From: Pimelobacter simplex
GTDB taxonomy: Bacteria; Actinomycetota; Actinomycetes; Propionibacteriales; Nocardioidaceae
Reading direction: 5' to 3'
DNA length: 64,000 bases
Assembly: GCF_900114845.1 (NCBI RefSeq)
Contig: NZ_FOUK01000002.1
Location: 966,197 to 1,030,196, forward strand
Below the pieces are notes generated by a model. It made no database searches. It was given only the letters and a program-made list of their open reading frames with translations, and had not been told where the DNA came from. A program made the translations under genes and the position numbers. Shown in pieces: positions 17,063 to 24,549 of this stretch. The first letter of the stretch is position 1; every line of letters begins with the position of its first letter.

Positions 17063-17422
17063 CTAGTCGTCTTCCGGTACGTGGTGAAGGAGCTTGCCAA
17101 AGGTGGCGAGGTCCATCACCACATACGACTGAGCGACGCTCGCACCCCTGCGGGAGAGCACTGCGGCGTACCAGGGTCGGCCCAGATACTTCGCAGTGCA
17201 CGCGGCCTCATTGAGCGATGTCGAAAGGTCAAGGCGCTCCGATGCACAAACCGCCAGCACTGCTGGGACTCCGCTGATGTCGCCCGGTGACCGCAGGTGC
17301 TGACTGATCGTCACCGGGAGATCCGGACGAGCGTTGATGTGCCCAGCCTCGCGAAGCGCCTCCGCCACGGCCACCTTGAACTCCCTGCCTCGGGCCTTGT
17401 TCCGGTTACCGATCGCTGTCAT
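17063..17422 (-). CDS. Holliday-junction-resolvase-like PD-(D/E)xK protein with degenerate active site
   Basis: 119 residues. The layout matches actinophage putative Holliday junction resolvases: NK.RGREFKVAVAEALRE, PGDISGVP with Asp48, and a closing YVVMDLATF. In relatives the strand after GDI.G.P carries E-x-K (VEVKN). Here the aligned segment reads LAVCAS, so Glu and Lys are replaced by Val58 and Ala60. The fold seems kept but catalysis is probably lost, unless displaced residues (SERLD) substitute. It is the last gene of a four-gene ATGA-overlapped set starting at 18661. The family assignment is from remembered motifs. Confidence 0.6.
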   Translation of the reverse strand: MTAIGNRNKARGREFKVAVAEALREAGHINARPDLPVTISQHLRSPGDISGVPAVLAVCASERLDLSTSLNEAACTAKYLGRPWYAAVLSRRGASVAQSYVVMDLATFGKLLHHVPEDD

Positions 17423-17859
17423 CGGGAGTAGCGCGCGTTCGTCCGGGAGGTCGGCCGGGACGGCCCGTAGGCCTCCTCGACCTTGCGAAGGGCCGCCTTG
17501 CGATCTGCCTTGTCCATGATCTTGTTCGCCTCACGGACGGCCGCACGCCGGTCCTCGTCGTGCTCCAGCTCGCCCGGCCGCGTGGTGAGCAGACCACTGG
17601 GGAAGGGACCAGGCGCGACGACCACCCGATCCCATCGACGCTGCTGGGCTTCGGGGTCGTGAAGCAACCCCAGCCAAGGCGCGAGCATGCCGCCCCGATC
17701 GGTATTGGCCTCGATCAGGTCCGGAGTGACGGCCAGCTCGTCGCCACGCTTGGAGACGAACGACGTGTGCAGGCCGTTGACCTTCGAGTGGTAGGTCAGA
17801 CCGGTCCAGAGGAAGTGGATCGTTTCGCCTGCCTGGGGCAGCTTCGGCGTAGTGGTCAT
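17419..17859 (-). CDS. Hypothetical element protein
   Basis: 146 residues. Overlaps both neighbours by 4 bases (ATGA at 17419-17422 and 17856-17859). The N-terminal half is mixed alpha/beta with several aromatic residues (ETIHFLWTGLTYHSKVNGLHT). The C-terminal half is helical and highly charged (DEDRRAAVREANKIMDKADRKAALRKVEEAYG). No known domain recognised. Gene size and packing are phage-like. Confidence 0.6.
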   Translation of the reverse strand: MTTTPKLPQAGETIHFLWTGLTYHSKVNGLHTSFVSKRGDELAVTPDLIEANTDRGGMLAPWLGLLHDPEAQQRRWDRVVVAPGPFPSGLLTTRPGELEHDEDRRAAVREANKIMDKADRKAALRKVEEAYGPSRPTSRTNARYSR

Positions 17860-18104
17860 TCGATGTCCTCCTGAGTTTGGATGGGTCCGTCGAGCACGGA
17901 TGCAGAGCCGTACTCGACATGGGCAGTCAGCTCTTCGGGAGTCGAGCCGGCCAGCGCAAGCAAGTCGTCCTGGCTGGAGCCCGTCAGAATGACCAGTTCG
18001 TCGGGCGGTTCGAGAAGGCCGAACTTGGCGCAGGTCAGTGCGGCCACCACCTCCTGAAGGAGGTCGACGGCGTCGAGGGTCTGGGGGCGATGCTGGTGGG
18101 TCAT
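17856..18104 (-). CDS. Small acidic hypothetical protein
   Basis: 82 residues, acidic and Leu-rich, with a likely helix (LDAVDLLQEVVAALTCAKFGLL) and a second one in the SSQDDLLALAGSTPEELTAHVEYG region. Both ends overlap neighbours by 4 bases, so it is translated with the HTH protein upstream and the 146-residue protein downstream. Function unknown. Confidence 0.6.
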   Translation of the reverse strand: MTHQHRPQTLDAVDLLQEVVAALTCAKFGLLEPPDELVILTGSSQDDLLALAGSTPEELTAHVEYGSASVLDGPIQTQEDIE

Positions 18105-18661
18105 TGGGCCCCCTGGTGGAGTCGATTCGCTTCGGGAGATGGGAGCTGACGGAGGCCCCCTACAGAGCTGGCAATCGCGTCGGCGAGTTGGTGCTGTCCT
18201 TGGTCGCGGATGGCGGCCAGGAACTCGATCAGGACGTCAGGGTGTCGAGGAAGCACTCCGCGACAGGTACCGATCAGGACCCACGCCTCACGCACGGTCT
18301 CAACAGCCTCGGTGGACTCGACGCCGAGCTGATTCATCAGCGTCACGAGAGTGTCACGCTTGTTCTGCACCGCCCGCAGCAGAAGATCCGGGTTGTTCGC
18401 GGTGCGGGCGAACTGCCGGACGCTGTTGGCGTCGTCCGCCAGCTCCGCGAGTTGGTCGGCGTAGTCGCTGACGTGGGTGGCCGTCCGGGTTGAGAGCTGG
18501 GCGCGCAGCTCTGGTCGGAGGTGGTTACGACGATGGCGGTTCACGGCCGAGGTCGAGACACCACAGTCAGCCGCTATGAGCACGATTGGCTCATTGCGGA
18601 GGATCCGAGCCTCCAGCTCAGATCTCTTGGGGTGGGCGCAGAGCCCGCAGTGTCGCGGCAC
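18101..18661 (-). CDS. HTH DNA-binding protein with Cys-x2-Cys N-terminus
   Basis: 186 residues. The start HCGLCAHPKRSELEARIL, then LIAADCGVSTSAVNRHRRNHL, is a pattern widespread in actinobacteria and their phages: C..C.H..R..E..L followed by a helix-turn-helix and RH...HL. The rest is a long helical region (about residues 60-170). It leads a four-gene ATGA-overlapped set and may be its regulator or a small-terminase-like DNA-recognition protein. The latter is only an analogy with small-gene order in phages. It is preceded by the repeat copy at 18767. Confidence 0.6.
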   Translation of the reverse strand: MPRHCGLCAHPKRSELEARILRNEPIVLIAADCGVSTSAVNRHRRNHLRPELRAQLSTRTATHVSDYADQLAELADDANSVRQFARTANNPDLLLRAVQNKRDTLVTLMNQLGVESTEAVETVREAWVLIGTCRGVLPRHPDVLIEFLAAIRDQGQHQLADAIASSVGGLRQLPSPEANRLHQGAQ

Positions 18662-18766
18662 ACGATGCCTATCGGCTGCCTGGGTACGTGACCCTCGTAC
18701 CTGCTCCGCGAACTCCCGCGAGTGTGCTCGTTAGGGCAACTCGCCACTCACGTGGACACGGGAATA

Positions 18767-18776
18767 TGCGTCAATA
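18767..18776 (+). repeat. Repeat TGCGTCAATA, copy 3
   Basis: It matches the last 10 bases of the 13-bp repeat; the preceding bases read ATA instead of TTT. It lies 15 bases past the stop codon of the minus-strand gene at 18792, the same spacing as copy 2 after the resolvase, and upstream of the HTH gene at 18661. Confidence 0.6.
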
Positions 18777-18791
18777 CACGATGCGGTGGCC

Positions 18792-19373
18792 TCAGTACGA
18801 AGAAAAGTAGTCGCGGACCAACTCCGCGCACGGGCACTCGATGGGTTCAAGCCACGCGGACTCACAGCTTGGCATGTGCCTGATCCGTCGTGCGACCGAG
18901 CCGAGGAGGTGGGAGCCGTCTGGCAGTTCGTGGATGTCTGCTTCGGAGAGGAGGTCAGCAATGGCCTCTTGCGCTTCGAGACTCACGATCTGACGACGGC
19001 GCTCTTCCCGGACGTTGCGTGGACGGCGGAGCCACATCACGTTTCCAGGCCCCACGGGCCTGCGGGGATCCCGCGGCCAGATCAGGTCATACCTGTGAGG
19101 ACGGATACCGATCTCTTCTGTCAGTTCGTAGGTGAAGGCAGCGATGTCGTCCTTCCAGCGCTGCGCGAGCTGGAAATGGCCCGGTTCACCATGGCGTCCG
19201 GCGTAGGGGTGCTCGTCGCCGACCGGGTCGAGTGCGTTTCGCTGGAAGTTCTTGCACACCGGATAGTTCGGGGCGTCCCGGAGTGCTCGGCTCTCACCTG
19301 TCTCGGGGTCAACCCACGGCGGGTGGACTCGAGGGCGGCCACGTCGCCTGGGGAGCTCAGTCACGTCGCTCAT
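18792..19373 (-). CDS. Hypothetical element protein with a PGNVMW motif
   Basis: 193 residues. The centre reads LIWPRDPRRPVGPGNVMWLRR, close to the DRIDN..GY.P.NVRW segment seen next to phage HNH or AP2-type domains. The first 30 residues (PRRRGRPRVHPPW) resemble an AT-hook-like basic segment, and the last third carries several Cys and His. No complete HNH metal site is visible. The ATG at 19373 overlaps repeat copy 4, and the stop lies 15 bases before copy 3, so the gene sits exactly between two repeats. Function unknown. Confidence 0.6.
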   Translation of the reverse strand: MSDVTELPRRRGRPRVHPPWVDPETGESRALRDAPNYPVCKNFQRNALDPVGDEHPYAGRHGEPGHFQLAQRWKDDIAAFTYELTEEIGIRPHRYDLIWPRDPRRPVGPGNVMWLRRPRNVREERRRQIVSLEAQEAIADLLSEADIHELPDGSHLLGSVARRIRHMPSCESAWLEPIECPCAELVRDYFSSY

Positions 19374-19385
19374 TTTGCGTCAATA
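19373..19385 (+). repeat. 13-bp repeat TTTTGCGTCAATA, copy 4
   Basis: Identical to copies 1 and 2. It overlaps by one base the start codon of the minus-strand gene 18792-19373, so a bound protein here would block its transcription or translation start. Confidence 0.7.
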
Positions 19386-19411
19386 CAGGCCACCAGGACC
19401 AGGAGCAGGAG

Positions 19412-19428
19412 CAAGCCCTTCGGGCTTG
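19412..19428. terminator. Hairpin between element genes
   Basis: CAAGCCC-TTC-GGGCTTG, a perfect 7-bp stem with a 3-nt loop. It lies in the 212-base gap between the 111-residue and 193-residue genes. It is a candidate terminator for the former; no U-tract. Nothing else is evident in this gap. Confidence 0.45.
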
Positions 19429-19585
19429 AATAGACCCCCCCGACCCCCCGACCAGACCTCGGTGAGTGGAGGAGGCTCGATGCTTGAATGAGCCCCGGGC
19501 CAGAAGCCCACCCCGACGCCTCTCGGCGCACTCTCCGCATCGGTCGCACCACCCCCAAGACCCTGGTACGCCTCCTTGGAACGAA

Positions 19586-19921
19586 CTACTGGTCGCCGAA
19601 AGGCGACGAGTACGGGCGCCACGCCACGTTGCTCGGCGCGAAAGGAGCTTCCTCATCCTTGACCACGATCTTGTGGAGCCGACTCCCATCAACCGGCGCG
19701 CAGACGGTCATGTCTCTGATGAACTGGAGGAAATCCGACCACCCGAACGCTCGCTGCCGTGCCTTGGCATCCGCCCAGGCTTCCCGACACTCCTCGAACC
19801 ACAGCCACTGGTCGAGCCGGTCGACCTGACCACCGGGATTCGGCACCCGGAGGTCCGCGAGGGTGTCAACTTCGCGTAGTGCCTTGCCATATCGGTAAGG
19901 GTTCCGCTTCGGACTATTCAC
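19586..19921 (-). CDS. Small hypothetical protein with a PSNVAW motif
   Basis: 111 residues. It ends with APFAPSNVAWRPYSS, echoing the VGPGNVMW segment of the next gene downstream, so the two may be distant relatives or share a DNA-contacting element. The middle is Trp-rich (LDQWLWFEECREAWADAK). It reads in the same direction as the integrase and lies 128 bases beyond the integrase stop. Function unknown. Confidence 0.55.
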   Translation of the reverse strand: MNSPKRNPYRYGKALREVDTLADLRVPNPGGQVDRLDQWLWFEECREAWADAKARQRAFGWSDFLQFIRDMTVCAPVDGSRLHKIVVKDEEAPFAPSNVAWRPYSSPFGDQ

Positions 19922-20049
19922 CCGTGAATCGTGGCACGGACCGGCCTGAGGCGGCTGGAGAGCCTCTCTACCCAGTGCCCCCAGCCAGCCCGCCAGAAAC
20001 GGCCGGAGCAGGCCAGAAGCAGCCTGGAACGGCCTGCTCCCGTCTCTGC

Positions 20050-21666
20050 CTACTCGGTTGCGACATCAGACCACAGATCCTCGATCGGCCGACCGTTGGC
20101 GGGGTCGAGGTCGGTGATTTGGATTCGCTCGACGGACAGCTCCCTGTTGCCTCGATACTGCTTTCCCGAGACGGCAGGCAGGATTGTGACCGTCATGAGC
20201 GCGGTGACGATCTGACGCTGGGTAGAAAGCCCAAGGCCGTCAAAGCGCTCCCGAGCCGAGGTGCGGGCCTTCTTCAGGTCTCGGGTGAGCTTCAGGACAT
20301 CCACCGCATACTCGGTAGTCGAACTGTCCTCGGGCACCAGGGAGTCCTCGATCTTGGCGAACCCGCGCATAGTCTCTGCGAGGGCTCCACGCTGAGCCAG
20401 ACGCTCGTACTCCTCGGCCAGGGCATCTAGCTCGATCTTCACCCGAGCGAGCATCGGAAGCTTGTCCAAGTCGTCGATCGGAGCGCTGGTGATCTGCTGG
20501 CGCCGCTTCTCGACTTGGGCTCTTGCTTCGTGGTTTCGAGTGAAGGCCTCACGATCGTCGTCGGTGGCACGGAGCAGCGCAGGATCGGGGAATGCGAGTC
20601 GCTTTGCGACATGGTCTCTGACCGCGTCGTCCACGGTTTCGTACATGATGCCGAGGCGGCAGTTTCCTCCCCGGCTGTTCTTACGAAGCCCACCGCATAC
20701 GTAGGTCATGTACTTCTTGCCGGTCCGGCTGGTGGTGTGTCCGGCACGCATGAAGTCGCCGCACTCGCCACAGACGAGAAAGAACGAGAGCAGGTGCTTC
20801 CGAGCCCACGCACCGGAGTTGCGGCGACGCTTCGGGTCGAACAGCAGGTTCCGCACGGCCTCGATCTGCTCGCGAGTAACCAGAGGCTCCCAGGTCCCGG
20901 GGTACAGCTCCGTCTTGACGAGCCGTTGCTGATCGTCCCGGATGTTCCGCTCCCGGAGCCCGGCGTTCCTCCACCTCGTGAGCACGAGACGCACGGTCTC
21001 GTGGTTCCAGTCCCGGCCTGCGCGGGCAGTCTTGTAGGGCGTGTTGTTCCAGCGACGGATTATCTCCGCGAGCGAGGTCCCTGCAAGCACGTCTGTGGTG
21101 GCCTGCTGGATCATCTCTGCCTCGGGCTGTCGCCAGGCCTTACCGTCGTTCTCGAACCCGAAGGCTCGGACACTGGTTCTGGGCTCGCCGGCCTCGGCGA
21201 GCTCCCGCTCTTTGCGGCGCTGGCGTTCCGCCTTCAGCTCGGCCTCGTGCTGTGCGATCTGGGCGTAAATGCCCGCGTTTAGCCGTCCGCTGGCTGTACT
21301 GAGATCCAGTGCTCCGGACATCACGGTGTTAACAGACACATCGTGAACCTTGAGCGCATCGATGAGGAGCTGTAGATCCGCTGGGCGCCGGTACAGGCGG
21401 TCTGTGTGCCAGGCGAGAATGGCCTGAAATCGACCAGCTCTTGTGTCTTCGAGGAGCCTCACAAACTCAGGTCGAGGCTTCTTGCGCGTTGCACTCTGGT
21501 CGTTGTCGTCATAGACCGCTAGGACGTCGTATCCCAGCTTCTCGGCCAGCTCACGGCAGTCCTGCTCCTGACGCGCGACCCCTAGACCTTTGCCCTCCCG
21601 ATCCTGGGAGATTCGCACGTAGATTGCAGCCAGAGGACCCACAGTCGGCACGCTACCGGTCTGCAA
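20050..21666 (-). CDS. Large serine integrase
   Basis: 538 residues. The N-terminal resolvase domain has the nucleophile Ser20 in YVRISQDREG, with R..R.EF..LL and HTDRLYRRP motifs. A recombinase domain (about 160-280) follows, then a zinc ribbon with Cys299, Cys302, Cys324 and Cys336 (FLVCGECG...YVCGG...NCRLG). A helical C-terminal region (about 400-480) presumably includes the coiled coil that controls directionality. The length is typical. The longest frame starts with TTG at 21666; GTG at 21651 or 21642 is possible. Only 24-48 bases separate the start from the attachment core, so no internal promoter fits there. Integrated, it would be read from the tadA side. It should catalyse attB x attP recombination into tadA. 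Confidence 0.93.
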   Translation of the reverse strand: MQTGSVPTVGPLAAIYVRISQDREGKGLGVARQEQDCRELAEKLGYDVLAVYDDNDQSATRKKPRPEFVRLLEDTRAGRFQAILAWHTDRLYRRPADLQLLIDALKVHDVSVNTVMSGALDLSTASGRLNAGIYAQIAQHEAELKAERQRRKERELAEAGEPRTSVRAFGFENDGKAWRQPEAEMIQQATTDVLAGTSLAEIIRRWNNTPYKTARAGRDWNHETVRLVLTRWRNAGLRERNIRDDQQRLVKTELYPGTWEPLVTREQIEAVRNLLFDPKRRRNSGAWARKHLLSFFLVCGECGDFMRAGHTTSRTGKKYMTYVCGGLRKNSRGGNCRLGIMYETVDDAVRDHVAKRLAFPDPALLRATDDDREAFTRNHEARAQVEKRRQQITSAPIDDLDKLPMLARVKIELDALAEEYERLAQRGALAETMRGFAKIEDSLVPEDSSTTEYAVDVLKLTRDLKKARTSARERFDGLGLSTQRQIVTALMTVTILPAVSGKQYRGNRELSVERIQITDLDPANGRPIEDLWSDVATE

Positions 21667-21677
21667 CGTATTAGTGG

Positions 21678-22436
21678 TCAGTTCTGCTGCGGGAACCTGA
21701 TCTCGAAGACCTCCTCGGCCGAGATCACCCGCTCCCCACCGGGGATCGCGGCGGCCAGGCAGTTGAGCATGGTCGTCTTGCCGGCCTGCGTGCCGCCGGT
21801 GACCAGGATGTTGAGCCCGGCCCGCACCGACGCCTCGAGGAACCGTGCCGCCTCCGGCGTCAGCGTGCCGAGCCCGACCAGCTCGTCGAGGCGGGTCGCG
21901 CGGACCACGAACTTGCGCACGTTGACCGCCGAGAACCCCCGCGCGATCCCCTGCAGGACGACGTGCAGCCGGTGCCCGGCCGGCAGCATCGCGTCGACGA
22001 ACGGCCGGCTCAGGTCGACGCGCCGGCCCGTCGACTTGAGCATCCGCTCGACCAGCTCGCCCACCTGGCCCTCGGTGAGCACCAGGTTGGTCAGCTCGTG
22101 GCGACCGCGCCGGGCCACGAACACCCGGTCGGGGCTGTTGATCCAGACCTCCTCGACCGTCGGGTCGTCGAGGTAGGGCTGCAGCGGCCCGAACCCCGCC
22201 ACCCGCGCCACCAGCTCGGCGACCACCGCCGCGACGTCGCCCACCGGCGTGACCACGCCGGTCAGGCTGCGCTCGTCGTGCTCGCGGACGAGCGCCACCG
22301 CGAGACGTCGTACGGACTCGGGGTCGCGCTGGGGGTCGATCGCCTCGCGCCGCACCGCGGTCCGCAGCTGCTCGTCGAGGCGCGCGACGACGTCGTCGGG
22401 CACGACCGGTGAACGGAGTGGCTGGAGCAGCGCCAT
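21678..22436 (-). pseudogene. tadA: tadA 5' part (residues 1-249) with element-derived tail and stop
   Basis: The frame holds the complete N-terminal region of a CpaF/TadA secretion ATPase: GPLQPYLDDPTVEEVWIN, the ..SGRRVDLSRPFVDAMLPAGHRLHVV block, and Walker A GGTQAGKTT (214-222). At FEIRFP the sequence passes into the element and ends QQN-stop. Walker B and the His box are stranded at 9063-9581. A truncated protein may be made, but it cannot form the ATP site. Confidence 0.93.
21688..21690. other. Right attachment-site core of the integrative element
   Basis: On the minus strand tadA reads AGGTTCCCGCA and continues in the element as GCAGAACTGACC. The bases GCA are shared with the left junction at 9580-9582. 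Deleting 9583-21690 restores the TadA sequence FEIRFP-HPDWVAL without a frame change. Confidence 0.75.
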
Positions 22437-22537
22437 GACGACTCCCCGAGAAAGGACGGCTGGGCTGCCAGCAACCTAGGCGCGCCGCAGAACCCCGGGA
22501 AGGGCCGTTCGCAAACTGCGGATAACTCGCCCGTTCT

Positions 22538-23575
22538 CTACGAAGGGGGCAGGGGCACCTCGCCCGGCAGCTGCGGGTCGATCACGTACTTCAACCCGTC
22601 AGCGGTGCGCGAGGAGTCGAAGGCACGGCGCCAGTCGCGGAGCGGCACGACCTCCGTGATCAGGGCGTCCAGCTCCACCTCTCCGCTCGCCACCAGTGCG
22701 AGCGCGCGCTGCCATGCCGACGCGGGCGCCGCGATGTCCGAGGAGCAGGAGAGGCCCTTCGAGCAGAGGAGATCGAGCGGCACGCTGACCGGCCTGCCGA
22801 AGAGGCCGATCTGGACGAGGTGCCCTCCGGGAAGCAGGCGCTCCAGGCACAGGGTGAGGCCGGCGGCACTCCCGGAGCACTCGATCGCGCGCTCGACGTC
22901 GCCGATGCTCTCCTCCACCGTCCTCGCCTCGAAGCCCAGGTCCCGTGCGACGGCCAGGCGTGCGCCGTCTCGCGACGTCCCGACGACGGTGACCTGGCCT
23001 CCGCAGCTGCGCGCGACCTGCGCGGCGAGCAGGCCCAGGGTGCCCGGCCCGGTCACGAGCACGCGATCACCGGCGTTGATCCGCGGCGGATCGAGCAGGC
23101 AGTTCACCACGCAGCCCAACGGCTCCAGGAGCGCGGCGGCGTGGAGATCCAGCGCGTCGGGCAACCGGTGGAGGTTCCGGACGGGCACCAGGACCTCCGG
23201 CGCGAACCCCCCGTCCTCGAAGCTGCCGATGGACCGGCGCTCGGGGCACAGGTTGCGGCGGCCCGCACGGCACATCGGGCAGGTGTCGTCGGTCGAGAAG
23301 AACGACTCGACCCCGACCCGCGCGCCGACCCAGGGAGAGTCGGCGGTGCCGGCACGCACCACCACGCCGGCGACCTCGTGGCCGAGGGTCACCGGGGGCT
23401 CGCTGGGGTACTCCCCCTCCATGATGTGGAGATCCGTCCCGCAGATCCCCGCACCGTGCACCTGGACGACGACCTGCCCCGGGCTCGGCTCGGGTCTCGC
23501 GACCTCCTGCAGCGCCAGCTCGCCCGGCTCCGGACCCGGCTTCCGCAGCGCGAGCATCGACGGCCGGCTCGTCAC
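22538..23575 (-). CDS. Zinc-dependent medium-chain alcohol dehydrogenase
   Basis: 345 residues from a GTG that overlaps the epoxide hydrolase stop by 4 bases; ATG at 23557 is the alternative. It has the catalytic zinc motifs GICGTDLH and GHEVAG, the structural zinc loop with four Cys (CPMCRAGRRNLC, plus one upstream context), and a Rossmann motif VTGPGTLGLLAA. It belongs to the threonine/sorbitol-dehydrogenase-like branch of the MDR superfamily and should oxidise an alcohol with NAD(P). It is the last gene of a nine-gene operon. Its place after an epoxide hydrolase suggests oxidation of a diol or secondary alcohol formed upstream. Confidence 0.85.
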   Translation of the reverse strand: MTSRPSMLALRKPGPEPGELALQEVARPEPSPGQVVVQVHGAGICGTDLHIMEGEYPSEPPVTLGHEVAGVVVRAGTADSPWVGARVGVESFFSTDDTCPMCRAGRRNLCPERRSIGSFEDGGFAPEVLVPVRNLHRLPDALDLHAAALLEPLGCVVNCLLDPPRINAGDRVLVTGPGTLGLLAAQVARSCGGQVTVVGTSRDGARLAVARDLGFEARTVEESIGDVERAIECSGSAAGLTLCLERLLPGGHLVQIGLFGRPVSVPLDLLCSKGLSCSSDIAAPASAWQRALALVASGEVELDALITEVVPLRDWRRAFDSSRTADGLKYVIDPQLPGEVPLPPS

Positions 23576-24549
23576 AGCGCCGACAGGAACTTCAGCAGCA
23601 GGGCGCTGACGTCGTCGGGCCGCTCCTGCTGCGTCCAGTGCCCGCAACCCGGGAGGAGGACGGCGTCGTGCAGCAGGGGCGCACTGGCCTCGAGGTTCGC
23701 CACGTTGTCCCTGTCGCCGGGGAAGCCCAGGACCAGGTCGCGCTCACCGGCGACGTACAGAGCGGGCACCTGGACCTTCACCTCGGCGAAGGCACGCAGC
23801 AGCTCCCAGTTGCGGTCCTCGTTGCGGTACCAGTTCAACCCGCCGCGGAAGCCGGCCTTCGCGAACGAGGAGGCGTAGTGGTCCAGGTCCGCCTCGCTGA
23901 GCCACGGCGGGAGCTCCGTCCCGGCGTGCTCGGCCATCCGCCCCGCCAGGCCGCCGTCATCGGGCACCATGGCGAAGCCGCCGTCCAGGTCCGGCGTGAC
24001 GGGCACGTCACCGGAGAGCCGGAGGAGGATGTCGCGGACGCTCGCGCGCGGGTCGGCGTCCAGCTCCGCCTCGGCCACGCCCGGAGCCTGGAAGTACAGC
24101 TTGTAGAAGGTGGCTCCCTCCGAACGCCGCATCAGGCTGGTCGGGCGCTCGGGCCCACGCGGACGGAACGGCACGCTCAGGGCGGCGACGGCGCGGAAGC
24201 GGTCCGGCCGCAGCCGCGCCGCGTGCCAGGCGACCGAGGCACCCCAGTCGTGGCCCACGATCACCGCGGTCTCCTCGCCGAGGGCGTCCAGCAGACCGAC
24301 CACGTCACCGACGAGGTGCAGCAGGGTGTACTGGTCGATCGCCTCGGGAGCGTCGGTGTCTCCGTAGCCGCGCATGTCAGGCGCGACGACGTGGTAGCCG
24401 GCGGCAGCGAGCGCGGAGATCTGGTGGCGCCAGGAGTACCACCCCTCGGGGAAGCCGTGGCACAGCAGGACCAGGGGGCCGGATCCTTGTTCGGCGATCC
24501 GCATGCGGATGCCGTTCGTCTCGACGGATCGGTGGGTGAGAGCGCTCAT
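23572..24549 (-). CDS. Epoxide hydrolase (alpha/beta-hydrolase)
   Basis: 325 residues. The oxyanion-hole motif HGFPE (residues about 34-38), the nucleophile elbow GHDWGA with the attacking Asp, the RGYGDTDAP segment and the late GCGHW motif (catalytic His) match soluble epoxide hydrolases. The cap contains LNWYRN, supplying a ring-opening Tyr. It would convert an epoxide to a vicinal diol in the cytoplasm. The start overlaps the DUF1275 stop (ATGA). Haloalkane dehalogenases share the fold, but the HGFP.GW.SW context favours epoxide hydrolase. Confidence 0.85.
   Translation of the reverse strand: MSALTHRSVETNGIRMRIAEQGSGPLVLLCHGFPEGWYSWRHQISALAAAGYHVVAPDMRGYGDTDAPEAIDQYTLLHLVGDVVGLLDALGEETAVIVGHDWGASVAWHAARLRPDRFRAVAALSVPFRPRGPERPTSLMRRSEGATFYKLYFQAPGVAEAELDADPRASVRDILLRLSGDVPVTPDLDGGFAMVPDDGGLAGRMAEHAGTELPPWLSEADLDHYASSFAKAGFRGGLNWYRNEDRNWELLRAFAEVKVQVPALYVAGERDLVLGFPGDRDNVANLEASAPLLHDAVLLPGCGHWTQQERPDDVSALLLKFLSAL

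Larger units (their letters stand above)
9583..21690. mobile_element. 12.1-kb integrative element in tadA carrying a serine integrase and defence genes
   Basis: The element is bounded by the two broken ends of tadA, which fit together exactly. Base composition is visibly lower in GC than the flanks. It holds a large serine integrase at the right edge, a small resolvase, XRE and HTH DNA-binding proteins, small genes of phage type in ATGA-overlapped order, and defence-type genes (GmrSD-like nuclease, ATPase plus TOPRIM-like pair). There are no capsid, tail, large terminase, conjugation or replication genes that I recognise, so it is not a full prophage or conjugative element. A phage-satellite-like island or a mobilisable defence island fits best. 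Confidence 0.9.

Noticed and set aside
18767..19385. TATTGACGCA (reverse of the repeat) as a -35 promoter box
   Set aside because: TTGACG is present, but no -10 lies 16-18 bases further at any of the four copies, and one copy abuts a start codon.
9583..21690. Element as a complete prophage
   Set aside because: No capsid, tail, portal, large terminase or lysis gene is visible in 12.1 kb.
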